From Candidatus Thioglobus plumae (lineage in GTDB: Bacteria > Pseudomonadota > Gammaproteobacteria > PS1 > Pseudothioglobaceae): 6,612 nt of DNA. Position numbers and translations under genes: made by a program. The notes under the pieces are model-generated. The model saw only the letters and a program-made list of their open reading frames with translations, was not told where the DNA came from and ran no database searches. The stretch is from the NCBI GenBank assembly GCA_910595815.1, contig CAJVCM010000046.1:1-6612 (forward strand), written 5' to 3'. Below, piece after piece: positions 1-6,132 of the stretch (position 1 is its first letter; the number at the start of each line of letters is the position of its first letter).

Positions 1-372
1 ACACTGTCTTTGCCGATGAATTCAAAGGTTATGCCAATAGTGAGTGTGGATGATCTAGAGGCTCAATTTGTTGCTGTGGTGACTAATCGTGGGCGTTTGT
101 TGGTTTTCCCAATTGCTGAATTGCCAATCTTGTCTAAAGGTAAAGGTAATAAGTTAATCCAAATTCCAAGTAAAGATGCCAAGGAAAGGCAAGAATTTGT
201 TGTTGGTATTTGTGTTTTATTAGACACTCAAAACCTTAAGGTTTATGCAGGTAAACGTCACCTTACCATCAAATTCCAAGACTTAACTAATTATGTTGGT
301 AATCGCGCTCGTCGTGGTAACGTATTGCCAAAAGGCTATCAAAATGTTGCCACAATCGAAGCAGTTGATTGA
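1..372 (+). CDS. parC: DNA topoisomerase IV subunit A, C-terminal part (partial at 5' end)
   Basis: The frame is open from base 1, so the gene starts before the window and only the last 123 residues are seen; the TTG at 10 and ATG at 16 are internal codons. ParC forms the ParC2ParE2 enzyme that decatenates daughter chromosomes. What is visible is the end of the C-terminal beta-pinwheel DNA-binding domain: a GRLLVFP strand, then SKGKGNK, which matches the RGKGNK segment of E. coli ParC, then YAGKRHLTIK and a GNRARRGN turn matching the GERGRRGT region near the E. coli ParC end. The breakage-reunion domain and active tyrosine lie outside the window. GyrA has similar pinwheel blades, but a full gyrA lies downstream and the GKGNK segment is ParC-like. 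The stop TGA is followed at once by an in-frame TAA. Confidence 0.9.
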   Translation, partial: TLSLPMNSKVMPIVSVDDLEAQFVAVVTNRGRLLVFPIAELPILSKGKGNKLIQIPSKDAKERQEFVVGICVLLDTQNLKVYAGKRHLTIKFQDLTNYVGNRARRGNVLPKGYQNVATIEAVD

Positions 373-432
373 TAAAGCTTTACAAGGCTTTAACCGCACA
401 CCAATTGAGGTTTAGCATGAACTGTCAACAGG

Positions 433-438
433 TATAAT
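433..438 (+). promoter_or_regulatory. -10 hexamer of a probable promoter for queD-folE2-DAHP synthase
   Basis: A perfect TATAAT lies 30 bases before the queD start in the 96-base gap after parC. The -35 is poor: TTTAGC at 411-416 is spaced 16 bases, and TTGAGG at 405-410 is too far at 22. Transcription would start around 445, in a run of eight T, giving a short U-rich leader with no recognisable riboswitch. The hexamer lies inside an imperfect palindrome, GTATAATAATAC (432-443), so a repressor could act here. That is inference. Confidence 0.5.
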
Positions 439-468
439 AATACTTTTTTTTAACGATTTTTCCGAATT

Positions 469-843
469 ATGTTCGTCCTAAAAATTGTCACTGATTTTGC
501 TTCTGCGCATTCGCTGAGAAATTATCCAGGTGATTGTGCACGTCTACACGGCCATAATTGGCAAGTTGAAGTATCAGTTGAATCTGAAGTGCTTAATGAT
601 TTAGGCATTGCAATCGATTTTCGTGAAATTAAAAAACAAACTAAGGCCGTTGTTAAGCGACTAGATCATCAATATTTGAATGAAATTCCTCCATTTGATG
701 AGCTTAATCCGACGGCTGAAAATATCGCCAAATATTTTTATGACGAAGTGGCAAAACTTATTAACAATCCAGATGTTCGCGTATGCGAGGTTATTATCTG
801 GGAAACCCCTAGAGCATCAGTTGCTTACTCGGAGAATAAATGA
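469..843 (+). CDS. queD: 6-carboxy-5,6,7,8-tetrahydropterin synthase (QueD / PTPS family)
   Basis: QueD converts 7,8-dihydroneopterin triphosphate to 6-carboxytetrahydropterin, the second step toward preQ0 and queuosine in tRNA; it is a cytosolic zinc enzyme. The 124-residue length is normal for QueD (about 120). The zinc-binding histidines are visible as H14 (FASAH) and H27/H29 (HGH). The catalytic cysteine is C23 in CARLHGH, the CxxxHGH pattern typical of QueD rather than of the folate-type PTPS-III, which has Glu there. D66-H67 in RLDHQYLN complete the catalytic triad, PTAENIA (81-87) is the usual helix start, and E112 in WETPRA is the pterin-anchoring glutamate. The ATG at 469 fits the normal N-terminus but has no clear Shine-Dalgarno. 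The stop overlaps the folE2 start (ATGA), so the two are translationally coupled and QueD sits beside the enzyme that makes its substrate. Confidence 0.93.
   Translation: MFVLKIVTDFASAHSLRNYPGDCARLHGHNWQVEVSVESEVLNDLGIAIDFREIKKQTKAVVKRLDHQYLNEIPPFDELNPTAENIAKYFYDEVAKLINNPDVRVCEVIIWETPRASVAYSENK
831..834 (+). promoter_or_regulatory. Ribosome binding site of folE2 (GGAG)
   Basis: GGAG lies inside the last codons of queD, 5 bases before the ATG at 840 and 8 bases before the adjoining in-frame ATG at 843. The spacing slightly favours 843, so the true protein may begin MKSC rather than MMKSC. Confidence 0.6.
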
Positions 844-1634
844 TGAAATCATGCGATCTGCCTGATACACAAAACAACAAAGACACGCGTCAAATCGTGA
901 TTGATAAAGTGGGCATTAAAGATATCTCCCACCCAATTACATACGTTGATCGAAATGGAAAGCACATGCCAACCATTGGTAACTTTACCATGACTGTGAC
1001 ACTGCCAGAGCATGTTAAAGGTACACATATGTCGCGTTTTATTGAAATTTTGAATGACGGCCCATGTGAGTTTAATAGTGGAAATTTTGATAGGATTATT
1101 AACAAGGTTCGTGAAAAGTTAGAATCTGATACAGCGCATATAACCTTGGATTTCCCATTTTTTAGAAAGAAAGCCGCACCTTCTTCAGGCGTGGAGTCAA
1201 TGATGGATTATCAGGTGACTTTGTACGGCGTATTAGATAAAGGCGAATCAGAAGTGATGATGAAAGTCGTGGTGCCAGTAACCAGCCTATGCCCTTGTTC
1301 AAAGAGCATTTCTAAATATGGTGCACATAATCAACGTTCGCACATTACTATCAAGGCTAAAGCTGCTAAAGGTCAAACACTTTATATTGAAGATCTAATA
1401 GATCTTGCTGAGCGTAAGGCTTCATGTGAGTTGTACGCTATTTTAAAACGTGAAGATGAAAAGGTTGTGACCGAAAGGGCGTATGACAACCCTGCGTTTG
1501 TTGAGGACTTAGTACGAGATATTGCCGTTGAACTTAATAACGATGAAAAAATTAGTTACTACCGTCTTGAATCAGAAAATTTTGAATCGATTCACAATCA
1601 TTCAGCCTACGCATTAATCGAAAATCAAAAATAA
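840..1634 (+). CDS. folE2: GTP cyclohydrolase IB (FolE2)
   Basis: FolE2 hydrolyses GTP to 7,8-dihydroneopterin triphosphate, the shared precursor of folate and of QueD-dependent queuosine synthesis. It is unrelated in sequence to canonical FolE and can use metals other than zinc. The 264-residue length is typical. The diagnostic segment is VPVTSLCPCSK followed by GAHNQRSH (146-168): C151 and H163 correspond to the metal-ligating Cys and His of the family. E207 in LKREDEK and H252 in SIHNHSAYA fit the other two ligands; I inferred these by lining up remembered positions of the Neisseria enzyme. Other family marks are GTHMSRF (61-67) and the C-terminal ESIHNHSAYA. The gene overlaps queD by 4 bases and is 3 bases from the DAHP synthase gene. 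FolE2 is under Zur zinc control in some bacteria; no convincing Zur box is seen here, so it may be the housekeeping GTP cyclohydrolase. Confidence 0.95.
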   Translation: MMKSCDLPDTQNNKDTRQIVIDKVGIKDISHPITYVDRNGKHMPTIGNFTMTVTLPEHVKGTHMSRFIEILNDGPCEFNSGNFDRIINKVREKLESDTAHITLDFPFFRKKAAPSSGVESMMDYQVTLYGVLDKGESEVMMKVVVPVTSLCPCSKSISKYGAHNQRSHITIKAKAAKGQTLYIEDLIDLAERKASCELYAILKREDEKVVTERAYDNPAFVEDLVRDIAVELNNDEKISYYRLESENFESIHNHSAYALIENQK

Positions 1635-1637
1635 ACC

Positions 1638-2693
1638 GTGCAACACAATACTGACAATTTAAGAATCACTTCAAGTGCGCCAATGATAGCGCCCCACGAA
1701 TTAATGGGGAAATACCCATTAAGTGAGAGCGGCTCAGCGAACATCTTTCAAACAAGAAAAGCTATTAAAGACATTTTAGAAGGTCGAGATAAGCGCTTAA
1801 TGGTGATTGTAGGTCCTTGCTCTATCCACGATTCTAAGTCTGCACGTGAATATGCAGAAAAACTTTTAGTACTAAAAGAACAATTAAGTGATGATTTGCT
1901 TATTGTGATGCGTGTCTATTTTGAAAAGCCACGCACTACAATTGGTTGGAAGGGGTTGATTAATGACCCAGATTTAGACGAAAGTTTTAATATCGACAAA
2001 GGTCTTAAGATTGCACGTCATCTATTAACAGATTTGGCAGAGATGGGTATGCCAGTCGCCGTTGAGTACCTTGACTTAATTACGCCACAATATATTTCAG
2101 ATTTAATTTCTTGGGGTGCGATTGGCGCACGTACGACTGAGAGTCAATCTCATCGTGAGCTGGCCTCAGCCTTGTCTTGCCCTGTTGGCTTCAAAAATGG
2201 CACCACAGGCTCGCTTAGCGTAGCCATTGATGCTATTAAATCAGCTAACAATCCACATCATTTACTCTCAGTCAATAAAGAGGGTGGTGTGAGTCATTAC
2301 ACCTCGTCAGGCAATGAAACATCACACATTATCCTGCGTGGTGGTGCTGATGGCCCAAATTATTCGAAAGCACATATTGATAAAACAGTAGCGCAGTTAA
2401 GGGTGGAAGGTCTATTAGATAAGATCATGGTAGATTTTTCGCATGCCAATAGTCAAAAACAATTCAAAAACCAGCTGCTCGTTGGTGAGGATATTGCTGG
2501 CCAAATTGGCGCTGGATCGCAAGAGATTTTTGGGGTGATGATTGAGTCGCATATCAATGAAGGAAATCAGCCGGTTGGACCGTTAGAATCGCTCCAATAC
2601 GGGGTTAGCATTACCGACAGTTGTATTGGTTGGGCTGATACTGAAAACTTGCTACAAACACTGACACAAGCTGTCCAAAAAAGAAACGCATAA
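1638..2693 (+). CDS. aroG: 3-deoxy-7-phosphoheptulonate (DAHP) synthase, class I alpha, AroG-like
   Basis: The enzyme condenses phosphoenolpyruvate and erythrose 4-phosphate, the first shikimate pathway step. At 351 residues it is one longer than E. coli AroG and collinear with it. Metal ligands are C61 (GPCSIHD), H269 (DFSHAN), E303 (MIESH) and D327 (SITD). The PEP and phosphate sites include RVYFEKPRTTIGWKG (92-106) and GARTTESQSHRE (163-174). Residues matching the AroG phenylalanine site are kept (D6, D146, P150, Q151, S180), but L209 replaces F209. Some feedback control is therefore likely, though the effector cannot be told from sequence. AroG is a closer match than AroF or AroH (ITPQY, LSCPVGFKNGT). 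A one-residue insertion sits at GGADGPNY. The GTG start is chosen because TDNLRI at 5-10 aligns with NDDLRI in AroG. It lies 3 bases after the folE2 stop without a Shine-Dalgarno, suggesting translational coupling. The next in-frame ATG (1683) would lose this N-terminus. Confidence 0.93.
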   Translation: MQHNTDNLRITSSAPMIAPHELMGKYPLSESGSANIFQTRKAIKDILEGRDKRLMVIVGPCSIHDSKSAREYAEKLLVLKEQLSDDLLIVMRVYFEKPRTTIGWKGLINDPDLDESFNIDKGLKIARHLLTDLAEMGMPVAVEYLDLITPQYISDLISWGAIGARTTESQSHRELASALSCPVGFKNGTTGSLSVAIDAIKSANNPHHLLSVNKEGGVSHYTSSGNETSHIILRGGADGPNYSKAHIDKTVAQLRVEGLLDKIMVDFSHANSQKQFKNQLLVGEDIAGQIGAGSQEIFGVMIESHINEGNQPVGPLESLQYGVSITDSCIGWADTENLLQTLTQAVQKRNA

Positions 2694-2704
2694 ACCATTG
2701 ATTT

Positions 2705-2732
2705 TTAATTAATTTTCTTAATTAATTTTTTT
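2705..2732 (+). repeat. Tandem TTAATTAATTTT repeat, possible weak terminator after the DAHP synthase gene
   Basis: The 12-base unit TTAATTAATTTT occurs at 2705-2716 and again at 2718-2729, a 13-base period. Because TTAATTAA is its own reverse complement, the copies at 2705-2712 and 2718-2725 can also pair as an 8-bp stem with a 5-base loop, followed by seven T. As an intrinsic terminator this would be weak, since the stem has no G-C pair. A third TTAATTAA lies at 2804-2811, just upstream of gyrA. Confidence 0.4.
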
Positions 2733-2764
2733 CTAAAAAACCCCGCTTTATTTCCACATCTTTG

Positions 2765-2793
2765 TTGTCTAAAAATGCCTGTTAGGGTACAAT
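2765..2793 (+). promoter_or_regulatory. Predicted sigma70-type promoter of gyrA
   Basis: TTGTCT (2765-2770, 4 of 6 to consensus) and TACAAT (2788-2793, 5 of 6) are separated by exactly 17 bases. The predicted start of transcription is near 2800, leaving a leader of about 20 bases before the gyrA ATG. The stretch after the -10 (AAATGTTAATTT) is very AT-rich. The leader has no clear Shine-Dalgarno, only AAG and then a run of T. Confidence 0.6.
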
Positions 2794-2822
2794 AAATGTT
2801 AATTTAATTAAGCCTTTTTTGT

Positions 2823-5405
2823 ATGTCTGAAAACACCGATAATCCAGAAAGTTTCGAGCCTAATTTCCCGATAGTTACCATTGAAGATGAGATGCGAGAT
2901 TCCTACTTGGAATACGCAATGAGTGTCATCGTCGGTCGTGCCTTACCCGATGTTCGAGACGGCCTCAAGCCAGTGCATCGTCGAGTACTATATGCGATGG
3001 ATGTTCTGGGTAACGATTACAACAAATCTTACAAAAAATCAGCCCGTATTGTCGGTGACGTGATTGGTAAATATCACCCGCATGGTGACACAGCCGTATA
3101 CGACACAATTGTACGTATGGCGCAGCCATTCTCAATGCGCAACATCCTAATCGATGGTCAAGGTAACTTCGGCTCGGTTGACGGTGACTCAGCAGCGGCA
3201 ATGCGTTATACGGAAATCCGTATGGCTAAGCTTTCACACGAATTATTACGTGATCTAGAAAAAGATACGGTTGATTTTAATGAAAACTACGATGGTTCTG
3301 AATCTGAACCATCGGTACTTCCAACACGTGTGCCAAACTTATTGGCCAATGGCTCATCTGGTATTGCCGTTGGTATGGCGACTAACATCCCGCCGCATAA
3401 TCTAGGCGAAGTGATTGAGGCTTGTCTTAGAACTATCGACAATGAAGATATCACCGTTGATGAGTTATTAGAAGTTATGCCAGGACCTGATTTCCCAACA
3501 GCCGGCATTATCAATGGTTCTAGTGGTATTCGTCAAGCTTACGAAACGGGCAAGGGTAAGATCTACCTGCGTTCAGTTTCACATGTTGAGGGTGAAGACA
3601 AGCAAAGCATTGTGGTGACAGAATTACCTTATCAAGTCAATAAAGCCAAACTCATTGGTAAGATTGCAGAGCTTGTTAAAGACAAGCGTATTGATGGCAT
3701 TACCGGTCTTAGAGATGAGTCTGATAAAGACGGTATGCGTATGGTGGTTGAGCTGCGTCGTGGCGAAGTACCAGAAGTTATGCTTAATAATCTTTACAAG
3801 TTGACTGAAATGCAAACTGTATTCGGTATCAACATGGTGGCGATTGACAAAGGCATGCCTAAATTAATGACACTCAAAAGCATCTTAGAAGCCTTTATTG
3901 CGCATCGTCGTGATGTTGTCACCCGTCGCTCTATCTTCGATCTAAACAAAGCTAGAAACCGCGCTCACTTGTTAGAAGGCCTGTCAGTTGCATTACATAA
4001 CATTGATGAGATCATCGAGTTGATTAAAGCTGCGGCCAATCCTACCGAAGCAAAAGTCAGCTTAGCCGCTAAAACATGGCAAGGTTCTGTAATTAAAGAA
4101 CTTATTGGTGATCGTGATATGGCGATGTTCAAGCCAGAAGATTTACCAGCAGAGCTTGGCTTGCAAGCCAGTGGTGATTACCAATTGTCACAAAAGCAAG
4201 CGCAAGCGATTCTTGACCTTAAGCTTCATCGTTTGACTGGTTTAGAAAAAGATAAGATTTTTGATGAATTTAATGAATTATTAGAGCGCATCAAGCACTT
4301 ATTAGATATCTTGCAAAATCCTGACAGACTGATGCAAGTGATTCGTGATGAGCTGAATGAGATTCGTGACAACTATGCGAATGGTCGTATGACTGAAATT
4401 TTGGAGCATAAGATAGATCTAACTTTGGAAGACTTAATTGCCCAAGAAGACCGCGTGGTGACATTGTCCCATGGCGGCTATGTGAAGGCGCAATCGCTCA
4501 GTGATTATCAAGCGCAGCGTCGTGGTGGTAAAGGTAAGGCGGCAACGAAGATGAAAGATGAAGACTTTGTTGATCAATTATTTGTGGCTAATTCCCACGA
4601 TACGGTATTGTGTTTCTCATCTACTGGTAAGGTGCATTGGCTCAAAGTTTATGAGTTGCCAATGGCATCACGTACAGCACGCGGTAAGCCAATTATTAAC
4701 TTATTGCCATTAGAAAAAGACGAAGTAATTAATGCAATCCTTCCAGTTTCTGAATTTAATGATGAGCAGTTTGTATTTATGGTGACCAGTAGTGGTACTT
4801 GTAAGAAGACTTCACTGACTAATTTCGCCCGCCCAAGAAAAGGTGGCATCATTGCTATTGAACTTAGAGATGGTGACAAACTGGTTGGTGTAGAAATCAC
4901 CTCAGGTGAGCATGACATTATGTTGTTCTCAGCCAATGGCAAGTCTATTAGATTTAAAGAATCAGACGTGCGCGCCGTAGGCCGTACTGCAATCGGTGTA
5001 CGCGGCATCAAGCTCACTGATGACGAAGTAGTGTCACTCATTGTTGCAGAGCAAGATAGTCCAATTCTAACGGCCACTGAAAAAGGCTATGGTAAGCGCA
5101 CTGCACTCGATGAGTATCGCGCTCAAGCACGTGGCGGTTCGGGTGTGATCTCTATCAAGACATCTGATCGCAATGGTAAAGTCGTAGGTGCTATCCAAGT
5201 CACTGACGAAGATGAAATGATGTTGATCTCTAATAAGGGCACTTTGGTTCGTGCAAGAGCCGTCGATGTTTCCATCATTGGTCGTAACACTCAAGGTGTG
5301 ACGTTGATTAACATCGTCAAAGGCGAGAAATTAGTGTCAGTCGCTAAGATTGCTGAAACTGAAGAGGAAGACGCGGAAGGCGAAGAGCAAGCTACTGAAG
5401 AGTAG
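2823..5405 (+). CDS. gyrA: DNA gyrase subunit A
   Basis: GyrA is the DNA breakage-reunion subunit of GyrA2GyrB2, which introduces negative supercoils using ATP. The protein has 860 residues (E. coli 875) and is collinear with the E. coli protein. The breakage-reunion domain covers about 20-530, with LPDVRDGLKPVHRR at 41-54 and the catalytic pair R128-Y129 in AAAMRYTE. The quinolone-determining region reads HPHGDTAVYD (85-94): T90 stands at E. coli S83 and D94 at D87. The beta-pinwheel domain (about 535-840) starts with an intact GyrA box QRRGGKG (565-571), the element required for DNA wrapping, and that separates it from ParC. The tail (845-860) is strongly acidic, as in E. coli. The start follows homology (SYLEYAMSVIVGRALPDVR at 27-45) and is the only nearby ATG. 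It has its own promoter and a strong terminator, so it appears monocistronic. No disruption is seen. Confidence 0.98.
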   Translation: MSENTDNPESFEPNFPIVTIEDEMRDSYLEYAMSVIVGRALPDVRDGLKPVHRRVLYAMDVLGNDYNKSYKKSARIVGDVIGKYHPHGDTAVYDTIVRMAQPFSMRNILIDGQGNFGSVDGDSAAAMRYTEIRMAKLSHELLRDLEKDTVDFNENYDGSESEPSVLPTRVPNLLANGSSGIAVGMATNIPPHNLGEVIEACLRTIDNEDITVDELLEVMPGPDFPTAGIINGSSGIRQAYETGKGKIYLRSVSHVEGEDKQSIVVTELPYQVNKAKLIGKIAELVKDKRIDGITGLRDESDKDGMRMVVELRRGEVPEVMLNNLYKLTEMQTVFGINMVAIDKGMPKLMTLKSILEAFIAHRRDVVTRRSIFDLNKARNRAHLLEGLSVALHNIDEIIELIKAAANPTEAKVSLAAKTWQGSVIKELIGDRDMAMFKPEDLPAELGLQASGDYQLSQKQAQAILDLKLHRLTGLEKDKIFDEFNELLERIKHLLDILQNPDRLMQVIRDELNEIRDNYANGRMTEILEHKIDLTLEDLIAQEDRVVTLSHGGYVKAQSLSDYQAQRRGGKGKAATKMKDEDFVDQLFVANSHDTVLCFSSTGKVHWLKVYELPMASRTARGKPIINLLPLEKDEVINAILPVSEFNDEQFVFMVTSSGTCKKTSLTNFARPRKGGIIAIELRDGDKLVGVEITSGEHDIMLFSANGKSIRFKESDVRAVGRTAIGVRGIKLTDDEVVSLIVAEQDSPILTATEKGYGKRTALDEYRAQARGGSGVISIKTSDRNGKVVGAIQVTDEDEMMLISNKGTLVRARAVDVSIIGRNTQGVTLINIVKGEKLVSVAKIAETEEEDAEGEEQATEE

Positions 5406-5434
5406 CATTGATAGGCTTTAGCTGTTAACAAAAC

Positions 5435-5475
5435 AAAAGGCCTTGAAGTTAATTATTACTTCAAGGCCTTTTTTT
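5435..5475 (+). terminator. Intrinsic terminator of gyrA
   Basis: A perfect 15-bp stem (5435-5449 with 5458-5472, containing AGGCCTTGAAGT and its complement) closes an 8-base AT loop and ends in a run of seven T (5469-5475). It starts 29 bases after the gyrA stop. The A-run on its left side would also give a T-run on the other strand, so it could work in both directions, although no gene converges here. Confidence 0.92.
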
Positions 5476-5491
5476 ATAATAAACATATAAT
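5475..5491 (+). promoter_or_regulatory. Possible -10 elements for the 5505 gene pair
   Basis: Two perfect TATAAT hexamers occur at 5475-5480 and 5486-5491, directly after the gyrA terminator. Neither has a good -35 at 16-18 bases, because that position falls in the terminator arm or loop. A promoter is expected because the terminator should isolate the downstream genes, but the exact element is uncertain. The second hexamer would leave a leader of only about 7 bases. Confidence 0.3.
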
Positions 5492-5495
5492 ATAT

Positions 5496-5500
5496 GAGGT
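5496..5500 (+). promoter_or_regulatory. Ribosome binding site (GAGGT) of the His/Met-rich exported protein
   Basis: GAGGT lies 4 bases before the ATG at 5505. It is the best Shine-Dalgarno in the window and fixes this start, which also gives a proper signal peptide. Confidence 0.75.
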
Positions 5501-5504
5501 TGAT

Positions 5505-6113
5505 ATGAAAATTATAAAATTAAGTCTGGGTATTGTTGTTACTGCAATAGTGGCGTTTATCGTCAATGCAGAAATGGACCACACAAACATGGATCATTCA
5601 GCAATGATGAATCATAGTAAACCCGTTGTTCAAACTACTAAAGTAACATTGACTGAATCAGGTACTGACCCATTCGCTGTTATGCAAGAGGCGATTATCG
5701 CATTAGAGGCTAACCCAAATACTAATTGGGAGAAAGTCAACATCGAAGCACTACGATTGCACTTAATTGAAATGCAAGATATGACGATCAATGTTGATGT
5801 CAAACAACAGCATATCGATAATGGTTTTCAGGCCGTGGTTACGCCAACAACCAATAGGGCAGTAAAGTCACTTACTAGAGTGCTGTCAGGGCATCCAGCG
5901 CAAATGAAAGCAGAAACGGGCTGGGATATGCAAGTGCAAAATAATGACGGTGTATTCACACTAACCGTAACGACTGACAATGCTAAAGATATTGCCAAAA
6001 TCAGAGGCTTGGGCTATATAGGTGTTATGGCCTACGGTAATCATCATCAACCTCACCACTGGGCAATGGCGTCAGGTGACAATCCACATGCTGGGCATAG
6101 TATGAAACATTAG
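5505..6113 (+). CDS. Conserved exported His/Met-rich protein of unknown function, possibly metal-binding
   Basis: I cannot name this 202-residue protein, though its core resembles unnamed conserved proteins of other Proteobacteria. Residues 1-22 form a signal peptide (K2 and K5, a hydrophobic run 6-20, cleavage motif VNA at 20-22), so the product should be periplasmic. There is no lipobox cysteine and no cysteine at all. The mature N-terminus has a Met/His cluster, MDHTNMDHSAMMNH (24-37), of the kind seen in copper-handling proteins. The core (about 46-178) has TDPFAVMQEAIIALEANP, a TNWEKVNIEALRLHLIEM segment, PTTNRAV, GHPAQMKAETGWDM and RGLGYIGVMAYG. The end is again His-rich: NHHQPHHWAM and HAGHSMKH carry seven histidines between 180 and 202. 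Copper or other metal binding is inferred from composition only. The gene ends in three in-frame stops (TAG TAG TAA) and is 19 bases from the next gene, probably in one operon. Confidence 0.85.
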   Translation: MKIIKLSLGIVVTAIVAFIVNAEMDHTNMDHSAMMNHSKPVVQTTKVTLTESGTDPFAVMQEAIIALEANPNTNWEKVNIEALRLHLIEMQDMTINVDVKQQHIDNGFQAVVTPTTNRAVKSLTRVLSGHPAQMKAETGWDMQVQNNDGVFTLTVTTDNAKDIAKIRGLGYIGVMAYGNHHQPHHWAMASGDNPHAGHSMKH

Positions 6114-6121
6114 TAGTAATT

Positions 6122-6125
6122 AGGA
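6122..6125 (+). promoter_or_regulatory. Ribosome binding site (AGGA) of the small membrane protein gene
   Basis: AGGA lies 7 bases before the ATG at 6133, in the 19-base gap after the previous gene. It supports the small reading frame as a translated gene. Confidence 0.6.
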
Positions 6126-6132
6126 AATATTT

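Noticed and set aside
10..372. A complete small gene starting at TTG 10 or ATG 16.
   Set aside because: The frame is open to base 1 and the protein matches the interior of the ParC C-terminal domain, so it is a 5'-truncated parC.
373..392. Terminator after parC: TAAAGC pairing with GCTTTA.
   Set aside because: The 6-bp stem is weak and is followed by AACCGC rather than a T-run. The eight T at 444-451 lie too far away and follow only a 4-bp stem.
373..468. preQ1 or folate riboswitch upstream of queD.
   Set aside because: The predicted leader is only about 24 bases, and I see none of the conserved preQ1 or tetrahydrofolate aptamer elements.
680..865. 61-codon plus-strand frame bridging queD and folE2.
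   Set aside because: It overlaps the conserved half of queD and the start of folE2 in another frame and has no family resemblance.
2735..2746. AAAAAACCCCGC as one arm of a terminator on the minus strand.
   Set aside because: No matching GCGGGG arm lies nearby, so no hairpin can form, and no minus-strand gene would use it.
4649..5077. 142-codon frame on the minus strand inside gyrA.
   Set aside because: It lies wholly inside the well-matched GyrA pinwheel domain, has no recognisable protein pattern and is a shadow frame. The other opposite-strand frames inside folE2 and gyrA were dropped for the same reason.
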